This document shows, piece after piece, positions 57,671-64,000 of a stretch of DNA of 64,000 bases. Below the pieces are notes generated by a model. It ran no database searches. It saw only the letters and a program-made list of their open reading frames with translations, and was not told the DNA's origin. Source of the DNA: Butyrivibrio sp. GTDB lineage: Bacteria > Bacillota > Clostridia > Lachnospirales > Lachnospiraceae. Where the stretch lies: the NCBI RefSeq assembly GCF_015056685.1, contig NZ_SVFW01000018.1:4523-68522 (forward strand), read 5' to 3'. Position 1 is the stretch's first letter, and every line of letters begins with the position of its first letter. Made by a program: the position numbers and the translations under genes.

Positions 57671-58773
57671 TGAGAAAAGTCGGAATAAATATGGAGCGGG
57701 TAAAAATAGAAAACCGCTCCCTGATACTTAAATGCATAAATAACAACGGCCCCATATCAAGGAAAGATATTGCCAGGATAACCGGCCTTACTGCTGCTTC
57801 TGTGACTCAGATCACAACAGGCCTTATATCCGAGGGCGCTCTAATTGAACTTGGCTCTATAAGCGAAAGCCAGGGAACAGCAGGCAGGAAAAAGGTTCTT
57901 TTGGATCTTAACCAGAACTATGGCTATGTACTGGCTATAAATATTGAGTCTGAGCTCACAACAGTTGCCATTTGTGATGTAAAGGGAAATATTCTGGATA
58001 ATGGCGCTCTTATCAGCTCTTTTGACACAGATAAAAAAGCTGACCCCGAAATATTCCTTGGAGATGTCATAAAAAAAGCGGGCAGCCTTGTAGAGGAGCT
58101 CACCACTGGTAAGAGAGCTTTAATAAAATGCGTAAGTATCGGTATTCCAGGAATAGTAGATAAAAAGAGAGGTTCCTCTGTCCACGCCTATGGAATCTGG
58201 GAGCATGAGATTGAGCTAAAATCTGTTTTTGAAAAAGCCTTTAATCTCCCGGTTCTTGTGGAGAACAACGTAGATGCCCTTGCAACAGCAGAAATAATCT
58301 ACGGCTACGGTAAAACCTTTGATTCTCTTCTGGTGATCAAGTGGGGGCCTGGAATCGGCAGCACGATTGTAATCGACAACAAGGTTTATGAAGGTCGTCA
58401 CGGAAAAACAGCCGAGCTTGGCCATGTGATCGTAGAAAAAAACGGCAAAAAATGCAGCTGCGGCAAAAGAGGATGCCTTGAAACTCTTCTATCCGCCGAA
58501 GCTTTTTCAAAAATCGAAAGCAAAGAAAAGCGAGACTATTCCATAGATCTTTTTGCCAGAAGTATAGTAAATACCTGCTCAATAATAGCCCCAAACAGGA
58601 TAATCCTTTCGGGACCACTATTTGCAGATAGTAAACTGCGCCAAAAGCTCATTTCCTATTGCAGTGAGTATGATCCGTCCTACAACGAAAACAGGATCCT
58701 ATACACCTCACTTTCCGGAAAAGAAAACTACATTGGACCTGTGGCAGTGTTTTTTAATGGCGTGATAAATTAA
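57670..58773 (+). CDS. ROK-family transcriptional repressor
   Basis: 367 residues: winged helix at about 10-75 (PISRKDIARITGLTAASVTQ) followed by a ROK sugar-kinase-like domain (VLAINIESELTTVAICD; IKWGPGIGSTIVID; zinc motif CSCGKRGCLET). Its ATG overlaps the stop of the isomerase gene (TAATG). Last gene of the operon, it most likely binds the 25-bp palindrome at 50465-50489 and lets go when sulfoquinovose or an intermediate binds. An ATG seven codons downstream is a possible alternative start. Confidence 0.88.
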   Translation: MRKVGINMERVKIENRSLILKCINNNGPISRKDIARITGLTAASVTQITTGLISEGALIELGSISESQGTAGRKKVLLDLNQNYGYVLAINIESELTTVAICDVKGNILDNGALISSFDTDKKADPEIFLGDVIKKAGSLVEELTTGKRALIKCVSIGIPGIVDKKRGSSVHAYGIWEHEIELKSVFEKAFNLPVLVENNVDALATAEIIYGYGKTFDSLLVIKWGPGIGSTIVIDNKVYEGRHGKTAELGHVIVEKNGKKCSCGKRGCLETLLSAEAFSKIESKEKRDYSIDLFARSIVNTCSIIAPNRIILSGPLFADSKLRQKLISYCSEYDPSYNENRILYTSLSGKENYIGPVAVFFNGVIN

Positions 58774-58813
58774 GGGAAAATGCTCTCAAAAATTACATTA
58801 CTCGTAACTGTAT

Positions 58814-59200
58814 TCAGGTAAACTGCATTATAATAAATGCAATAAGTCCAAAAACAAGCATTCCGGCGAACATAAAGCCGTAGAGCTTAAAAAATGCAAT
58901 GGTATTCTTGCTGTGCAGCTCAGAATCTATCTTTCTCTGCTCCGATCTTACCTTTCTGGACTCACTCATCTGAGTGCCCGCAAAATCAAGAACTTCCTTG
59001 ACAGCTCCGGTAACATCGATATTCACATTATCAGCGTGCTCAATAGTTGCATATTTCACATTGTAATTGTTTATGGCCTTTTCAATCACAAAAGAAGTCC
59101 CGCAAAAAGGGCACTTTGCTTCCTCTTTCGTCTTGTCAACCTCAACTGTTCCGCCACACTGTGTACAGATCGCTGGAACCATTTTTACATTGTTATCCAT
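58814..59200 (-). CDS. Zinc-ribbon protein with C-terminal membrane helix
   Basis: A 128-residue protein: N-terminal zinc ribbon CTQCGGTVEVDKTKEEAKCP followed by FCGTSF (about 12-34), a soluble middle with basic coiled-coil-like sequence (RKVRSEQRKIDSEL), and one hydrophobic helix near the end (LYGFMFAGMLVFGLIAFIIM). Function unknown. It resembles in plan the zinc-ribbon/helix proteins at 62056 and 62379. It converges with the sulfoquinovose operon (40-bp gap). Confidence 0.72.
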   Translation of the reverse strand: MDNNVKMVPAICTQCGGTVEVDKTKEEAKCPFCGTSFVIEKAINNYNVKYATIEHADNVNIDVTGAVKEVLDFAGTQMSESRKVRSEQRKIDSELHSKNTIAFFKLYGFMFAGMLVFGLIAFIIMQFT

Positions 59201-59302
59201 AATTTCCCCCCTCAGTAATTATTCACTATATGAATCACAATACTTTATACGAAAGATTTCATAATCGGGCACATAAGTTGCCTTTTATTTTTTTCCGTAT
59301 GA

Positions 59303-60478
59303 TCATTCCCTAGCGGCTTCGTAGATTTTTTTAACATCGTTTGCATCAAGTGGCCTTATTCTTGAAAGCTTAACTGTTCCCTGCATGGTTGCGTCAAGGG
59401 ATAAAGCCTCCAGATCTGCATCGGAAGGATCTATTCCAAGGTCCTTCAAACTTACAGGCATTCCAATGCTCTTAAAGAAATCTACTGTTTTTTCTATGCC
59501 TAAAAGAGCTGCCTTTTCTTCGTCGCTTTCACAGATTCCCCAAACCTTTTCGGCAAATCTTGCAAAACGAGGCACTGCACCCTTATACAGCTCTTTTGCC
59601 CAGGACCCCCATACTGCAGAAAGGGAATCACCGTGTGTCACATCATAGCGGGCAGAAAGGGCATGTCCCAGCTTATGAACAGAAAAATCCTTTCCTCTTC
59701 CGCATTCCGTAAGATTGTTATGAGAAAGGCTTGATGCCCAGAAAACTTCACACATAGCATTATAGTCAGACGGATCTTCCACTATTTTCTTACCATTCTT
59801 AATAACTGTGCGTAGAAGTCCCTCAGCGATCTCGTCTGTCATATCACACTGAATATCCGGAATAAAGTATCTCTCCATTGTGTGCATCATTATATCTGTT
59901 ACGCCGGCTGACAGCTGGTTTTTTGGAAGAGTCATTCCAAGGGCAGGATTTACGATTGCAAACCTGCATCTGTTGAAATCAGTGTTGATGCCCGCTTTCT
60001 TACCCAGCTCTTCATTGGTCAAAACTGCAGAATCGCTCATTTCGCTGCCCGCAGCTGCAATTGTAAGGACAGCGCCCACCGGAAGAGACTTGGTAAGTGG
60101 AACCTTCCTTGTCCATAATGACCACAAATCCTGATCGGAATTGGCAGTTCCATGTGCAATTGCCTTTGCCGTATCTATGGCACTTCCGCCGCCTACGCCG
60201 ATTATCATATCTGCGCCAAAAGATAATGCCTCTTTTATGCCATCTTTTGCATGTGCCAATGTAGGATTGGGCTTAGCGCCTCCAAATTCTTTGTATTCAA
60301 CACCGGCATCGGCCAAAGACTTTTCTACTTTGCCAAGAAGTCCGCTCTTTATAACGCTTCCTTTGCCATATACAAGAAGTGCTTTCTTTCCATATTTACA
60401 TGCAGTTTCACCGGTCTGCTTTTCTACATCTTTTCCAAAAATCACCTCGGTTGGTGCGTAAAACTTGAAATTTTCCAT
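59303..60478 (-). CDS. Iron-containing alcohol dehydrogenase (BDH/YqhD-like)
   Basis: 391 residues of the group III iron alcohol dehydrogenases: FYAPTEVIFGKD start, nucleotide segment GVGGGSAIDTAKAIAHGT (about 94-111), and metal-binding histidines in DIMMHTMERYF and HKLGHALSARYDVTHGDSLS. YqhD/BDH-like members reduce aldehydes to alcohols with NAD(P)H. TAGGAGGA precedes the ATG. It stands alone, transcribed leftward; fermentation or aldehyde detoxification is the likely role. A part in handling sulfolactaldehyde is possible but not supported by operon structure. Confidence 0.9.
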   Translation of the reverse strand: MENFKFYAPTEVIFGKDVEKQTGETACKYGKKALLVYGKGSVIKSGLLGKVEKSLADAGVEYKEFGGAKPNPTLAHAKDGIKEALSFGADMIIGVGGGSAIDTAKAIAHGTANSDQDLWSLWTRKVPLTKSLPVGAVLTIAAAGSEMSDSAVLTNEELGKKAGINTDFNRCRFAIVNPALGMTLPKNQLSAGVTDIMMHTMERYFIPDIQCDMTDEIAEGLLRTVIKNGKKIVEDPSDYNAMCEVFWASSLSHNNLTECGRGKDFSVHKLGHALSARYDVTHGDSLSAVWGSWAKELYKGAVPRFARFAEKVWGICESDEEKAALLGIEKTVDFFKSIGMPVSLKDLGIDPSDADLEALSLDATMQGTVKLSRIRPLDANDVKKIYEAARE

Positions 60479-60527
60479 ATATTCCTCCTATTCGTTACAC
60501 ATCTGCTGACTGTCATTCTCACCTTGA

Positions 60528-61865
60528 TCATTCTCTCATATACTTAAACACTTTCAGTGATTCAAGCGGATTTCCTTCAAAATCAAACATGGCCTGATTA
60601 TCCCATGAACAACCTCCATAGTATTTTCCAGCATCTTCAGGATCATAGTCTGAAGCAAAGCTGCTAGCCCAGCCACTGCCATATTTTTCCCAGATTGACG
60701 AATTGTCAAAAGAAGCAGGACCTACCGGAATCCAAGTGCCTTCCCAGTAGAATATTCCTGCGGCTCCAGCTTCATTTACATGCTTACAGATATCGTACAA
60801 AATAGATGCTTGTCCATCAACAGATACTTCATAGCCCTCTACTGCATCATTTGAATCAAAACTATTTCCGAATCCATCTCCATCTTCTGTTGTATAAGCA
60901 TATGATGTTTCAGCCAAAAAAGCCTTCTTTCCATATCTCTCCTGTATCAATTCCAGTACGCGGCTCATATTTTCCATACTTCCATCCCAAAATGGATAAT
61001 AAGACATTCCAATCATGTCAAAATCAAGGTCATTATCAACAAGCTTGGACACAAGATCAAGGACATCTGCTTTATCTGTTATTCTCGTGTAGTGGATGAC
61101 TATGCTAATGTCATTATCATATTCTTTAGAAACTTCCCTGACCGCCTTACTTCCGGATTTAAGAAGAGTAATGACATTTTCCAGTTTGGTTTCTCCGGAC
61201 ATTCCATAATTTATCTCATTTCCAACTTGAACCATTCCTACATCGACACCAGCATCAAGCATCTGACTTAAGGATTCTTTAGTAAAGTCATAGAGTGCCT
61301 CGCTTTTTTCCTCAAGTTCCATGCCCTCCCACGCTTTAGGAGCATGCTGCCTTTTGGGATCTGCCCAGAAATCTGAATAGTGGAAATCAATACAAACCTT
61401 CATTCCGTATTTGGTAGCTCTTTTTCCAAGTTCAATGGCTGTAGGAACATCATTGTTACCTCCCCCGTAGCCATTACCGTCTGAATCATATGGATCATTC
61501 CACACGCGCAAACGAATATAATTTATCCCCGCTTCCGACAAAGTCTTGAATACATCCTGCTCCTGACCGTCAAATCCGTAGTATTTCACACCACTGTTTT
61601 CCTCTACAAGAACAGAAGATGCATCCATTCCTAATATAAAATCTTCTGGAAGATCTTTGATTGCCGTTTTCCAGTCTGTTTCGGATTCAGTGTTTTCAGA
61701 AGTATCAATAGAAGAATTCTCTTCTTCACTACTTAGCATTTGTGCCGATTCTTCTAATGTGCTGCTCTGTTTACCTGTGGGCTCACCGGCATTAGAACAT
61801 CCCGCCATCAACAACGCCACGCTAATAACGCAGCTCAATACTTTTCCCATCTTTCCTTTTTTCAT
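60528..61865 (-). CDS. GH53 endo-beta-1,4-galactanase lipoprotein
   Basis: A 445-residue lipoprotein starting MKKGKMGKVLSCVISVALLM with lipobox LMAGC, a Ser/Glu-rich linker, then a GH53 barrel: GMDASSVLVEENSGVKYY, YIRLRVWNDPYDSDGNGYGG, VCIDFHYSDFWADP, acid/base Glu in VQVGNEINYG and nucleophile Glu in FLAETSYAY. It cleaves pectic galactan or arabinogalactan type I at the cell surface. The ATG at 61863-61865 has AGGGGA upstream and begins the signal; an earlier in-frame start adds 12 residues. No transporter adjoins, so uptake of products is encoded elsewhere. Confidence 0.92.
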   Translation of the reverse strand: MKKGKMGKVLSCVISVALLMAGCSNAGEPTGKQSSTLEESAQMLSSEEENSSIDTSENTESETDWKTAIKDLPEDFILGMDASSVLVEENSGVKYYGFDGQEQDVFKTLSEAGINYIRLRVWNDPYDSDGNGYGGGNNDVPTAIELGKRATKYGMKVCIDFHYSDFWADPKRQHAPKAWEGMELEEKSEALYDFTKESLSQMLDAGVDVGMVQVGNEINYGMSGETKLENVITLLKSGSKAVREVSKEYDNDISIVIHYTRITDKADVLDLVSKLVDNDLDFDMIGMSYYPFWDGSMENMSRVLELIQERYGKKAFLAETSYAYTTEDGDGFGNSFDSNDAVEGYEVSVDGQASILYDICKHVNEAGAAGIFYWEGTWIPVGPASFDNSSIWEKYGSGWASSFASDYDPEDAGKYYGGCSWDNQAMFDFEGNPLESLKVFKYMRE

Positions 61866-61986
61866 CTTTATTCCCCTAAAAATGTAGTCATTTTCAATCA
61901 ACAGTATTTATTATATACATTTTTATGGTGATTTTCTCATCAAAATGGCAATACAAAAACATTTACTATATTTAAACTTTTGCAAG

Positions 61987-62014
61987 TTGTTGGCGCCCCT
62001 ATTTGTGGTATACT
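61987..62014 (+). promoter_or_regulatory. Promoter of the zinc-ribbon gene pair
   Basis: TTGTTG (61987-61992), a 16-bp spacer and TATACT (62009-62014) with TGG just before the -10, 41 bp before the ATG. Confidence 0.65.
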
Positions 62015-62055
62015 CATTCAGGAAAAAGCATTCTTTTCAAATATAGGAGGAAAAT

Positions 62056-62325
62056 ATGTATTACGTACCAGAAGGAACTACAATTGCTGGATTCTATGAA
62101 TGCAGCGAATGTGCTAATAGATTCTTATCAACAAAGGTTGGCCCAAGTATCGTTTGCCCATACTGTGGTAAAGAGCCCGACATGGAAATAGGTCCTGATG
62201 ATGAAATGCCAGTTGTAAAAGAAACAGCCAAGCTTTTGCAGGTTGTTGAGGGAAAAGAAGAAGTTGAGCGCATGGATGCACTTCTATCTTTAGCTGTGAC
62301 CGGCGGAGATTATGATTGGATCTGA
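62056..62325 (+). CDS. Small zinc-ribbon protein
   Basis: An 89-residue protein. YECSECANRFLSTKVGPSIV and CPYCGKEP supply four cysteines of a rubredoxin-like zinc ribbon (about 17-39); the rest is acidic (GPDDEMPVVKETAKLLQVVE) and ends YDWI. AGGAGG precedes the ATG. It is followed 53 bp later by another zinc-ribbon gene, probably on the same transcript. Function unknown; DNA, RNA or protein binding are all possible. Confidence 0.7.
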   Translation: MYYVPEGTTIAGFYECSECANRFLSTKVGPSIVCPYCGKEPDMEIGPDDEMPVVKETAKLLQVVEGKEEVERMDALLSLAVTGGDYDWI

Positions 62326-62378
62326 TACATTAGATCTTTTAAAGGATTGAAAATGTTGGGAATGTGGGGAATCAAGCA

Positions 62379-63143
62379 ATGAAATTAAATGAAATAAAAT
62401 GCCCAAATTGTATGGGTTCTGACGTAGAAGCTGCAGGAGAAGGACTGATGAAATGCCGCTACTGTCAGACAACCTTTGCGATTGATTATGATGAAGAAGA
62501 TGCTGCAATGGATAAAAGCCGCATCGAACTCCAGATGCAAAGAGAAAAGTTCGAGCATCAGGATAAAATAAGAAAAGATGCGAAAAAATCCAGGCTCATA
62601 GCCTGTTTTACTCTTCTGATCGTCATCTTTGTTATCGTTGCTGCCTATATTATCAATTCCAAAGAGGAGCAGAAAAATCAGGAAGATTCGGCTTCTTTTG
62701 AGGAAAGTAAAGCTGCATCAATAACCTATGTGTCCGATTTTTCAGAAATACCGGATGATCAATTTGATGAAATGCAAAATCTTGCCATGGACGCTGCTCA
62801 AAAAGGAATCGACATCAGTACAATAAACGGATTGACTGCAGACACCCCTGAGTTATGCGCCAGCTATCTTCTTACAGCTAAAGAGGGTGACGGCAACCGC
62901 CTGGTCTTTGTGTATAAAGACACCTGGCACAAGAACTCCGATTCAATCGAAACCTATGTATTCTACTACATTAAGGACCTTCAGCTACTTTCTGACGGAA
63001 CCGTTAAATACAACGTATATGTGCAAAATGAAAATAGCAGTTTTATATGGAATAATAATTTCATTGATGGAGAAAAGAGCTTTGATCTATGCTATACCAA
63101 AGCAATCTCTTCAAACGCTGATTTTAATGTGAAAGAAAAGTAG
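62379..63143 (+). CDS. Zinc-ribbon membrane protein
   Basis: A 254-residue protein: zinc ribbon CPNCMGSDVEAAGEGLMKC and RYCQTTF (about 8-35), basic stretch, one membrane helix (IACFTLLIVIFVIVAAYII, about 77-95), then about 155 residues outside the membrane with no recognised domain. The ATG at 62379 follows a GGGGAA site; an earlier GTG in frame is less likely. Plan and zinc ribbon recall the protein at 58814 but with a long outer domain. Function unknown. Confidence 0.7.
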   Translation: MKLNEIKCPNCMGSDVEAAGEGLMKCRYCQTTFAIDYDEEDAAMDKSRIELQMQREKFEHQDKIRKDAKKSRLIACFTLLIVIFVIVAAYIINSKEEQKNQEDSASFEESKAASITYVSDFSEIPDDQFDEMQNLAMDAAQKGIDISTINGLTADTPELCASYLLTAKEGDGNRLVFVYKDTWHKNSDSIETYVFYYIKDLQLLSDGTVKYNVYVQNENSSFIWNNNFIDGEKSFDLCYTKAISSNADFNVKEK

Positions 63144-63212
63144 AGCGTTGCCATTATAATCTATCAAGTCGTGCATACTCTCTAAGAAGAGCTTTCTTCT
63201 CTGATTTTTCAA

Positions 63213-63773
63213 TCATATTCTTTCAATATTTTTCTCATACATCTCCTTAGGCAGTACTGCCGTATAATAGGAGTTGTACAATTTCCAAAGAAAATCCGGC
63301 TCGCCACCATTTTCTTTTCCCAGTGATAAGATTATAAACGGAACACCAAAACACCTTACACGAAGCCCTGTATCAATACATTCGTTTCTCATATAGAAGC
63401 CTAGGCGCCTTGTCTGCAAGTCTTTTTCCTCAGGGTTTTTGGCATATTCAGGATCCTCAACTTCCAGGATCACAACTTTAGCATCAGCCAAGTGCTCATT
63501 TAACAGCCGTAGCAACTGACTTCCGGCTCCGTTATTTCTTTTATCCGGGTAGATGGCTATGTAATCGATCAGGAAGCTTTCGCCCTGTTTTATGAGAAAT
63601 GTATAGCCAATGCACGCTCCGCCCTCAAATAATCCAAGGCATTCATATATCCCAGAATTTACTGCCTCGATTATGTTTTTTAGAGGTTTGAGCTCTGCCT
63701 TTGGGAAATCTATGACCATCCTTGTCTCATAGATCTGTTTTATCTCATGGATATTCAAAAGATTTAATTTCAC
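63213..63773 (-). CDS. GNAT-family acetyltransferase
   Basis: About 186 residues. The GNAT core is visible: GACIGYTFLIKQGESFLIDY (beta strands four and five region), then the acetyl-CoA loop KRNNGAGSQLLRLL in place of the common RGxGxG/A, and LGFYMRNECIDTG typical of the last motif. I prefer the GTG at 63771-63773, with GGAG eight bases upstream; a GTG at 63821 overlapping the stop of the upstream regulator (GTGA) is the alternative, giving 202 residues. Substrate unknown. It probably shares a transcript with the LuxR-type gene. Confidence 0.72.
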   Translation of the reverse strand: MKLNLLNIHEIKQIYETRMVIDFPKAELKPLKNIIEAVNSGIYECLGLFEGGACIGYTFLIKQGESFLIDYIAIYPDKRNNGAGSQLLRLLNEHLADAKVVILEVEDPEYAKNPEEKDLQTRRLGFYMRNECIDTGLRVRCFGVPFIILSLGKENGGEPDFLWKLYNSYYTAVLPKEMYEKNIERI

Positions 63774-63817
63774 TGACAATACTCCGTTGCCGTCTCTGTG
63801 TGACTTACTATTTTTTA

Positions 63818-64000
63818 TCACTCCCTCGTTTTGAGGAAATGCCTTATATCTGACCTGTTGCTCATTTCGGTTTTTTCCAGGATGCCGGATACTACGCGCT
63901 TTATATAGCCATAGGAATAATTTGTCTTTTCTGCTATCTCATGATTGGAAAAACCGCCTGCTATGTACTCTGCAACTGTTAACTCAAGGGGTGATAGTAT
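63818..64000 (-). CDS. LuxR-type helix-turn-helix regulator, C-terminal end only
   Basis: An open frame of 61 codons from the window edge to TGA at 63818-63820. It reads ILSPLELTVAEYIAGGFSNH, EIAEKTNYSYGYIKRVVSGI and LEKTEMSNRSDIRHFL, matching the LuxR (GerE-like) four-helix DNA-binding domain. The N-terminal sensor or receiver part lies outside the window. Confidence 0.8.
   Translation of the reverse strand: MLSPLELTVAEYIAGGFSNHEIAEKTNYSYGYIKRVVSGILEKTEMSNRSDIRHFLKTRE

Noticed and set aside
59303..60478. Iron alcohol dehydrogenase as part of the sulfoquinovose operon
   Set aside because: It is on the opposite strand and separated by a zinc-ribbon gene; the operon already has a reductase of the right family.
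1..64000. tRNA, rRNA or riboswitch
   Set aside because: No cloverleaf-like, ribosomal or recognised aptamer sequence was noticed in the gaps; a covariance search was not possible.

Overview
The window reads as chromosome of an anaerobic, plant-polysaccharide-using member of the Firmicutes, most like rumen or gut Lachnospiraceae of the Butyrivibrio type. This is inferred from the AT-rich sequence, strong AGGAGG-type ribosome binding sites, the glycosidase repertoire (GH53 galactanase, YicI-type alpha-xylosidase, GH106-like enzyme, sulfoquinovosidase), YesMN two-component control and several small flavin/iron-sulfur proteins. No rRNA, tRNA, CRISPR array or complete transposase was recognised.

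Layout. 1-4.9 kb: edge-truncated aconitase X-type dehydratase, a large glycosidase-like protein and a divergent AraC regulator. 4.9-9.0 kb: leftward ABC exporter / LytTR / DUF3021 / flavoprotein operon. 9.0-14.7 kb: small genes mixed with repeats (a 54-bp tandem hairpin array, a half REP-like element), an AAA ATPase, a flavodoxin, a broken cytidylate kinase-like gene, and a TetR/SDR pair with two matching operators. 14.7-23 kb: YesMN two-component system divergent from an ABC sugar importer and an alpha-xylosidase (xyloglucan oligosaccharide use). 25.1-40.3 kb: a leftward biosynthetic operon of arginase, MATE exporter, 3776-residue NRPS ending in a reductase, and an iron-sulfur aldo/keto reductase. 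40.6-49.4 kb: signalling block with a chemoreceptor, an amino-acid-permease/histidine-kinase/receiver fusion, an Hpt protein, a receiver-GGDEF protein, a CheY-like receiver and an EAL protein. 49.6-58.8 kb: an esterase-like lipoprotein, then a seven-gene sulfoquinovose operon of the transaldolase type with its own palindromic operator and ROK regulator. 58.8-64 kb: zinc-ribbon proteins, an iron alcohol dehydrogenase, GH53 galactanase, a GNAT acetyltransferase and a truncated LuxR-type regulator.

Most noteworthy. (1) The NRPS operon is predicted to make and export a short peptide released as an aldehyde or alcohol. The gene has a headless starter condensation domain, two nearly identical modules repeating every 3048 bp, a third related module, and a terminal C-T-R block with no adenylation domain; the adjacent arginase suggests ornithine as a building block. 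(2) At 14.56-14.71 kb lies what looks like the deletion scar of a second such operon: its promoter joined directly to the last 22 codons of the NRPS, with the peptide sequence intact. (3) The promoter shared by these two loci recurs before a CheY-like gene. (4) An amino acid permease is fused to a hybrid histidine kinase next to an Hpt protein and c-di-GMP enzymes. (5) The sulfoquinovosidase has Gln where the family's sulfonate-binding Arg is expected.
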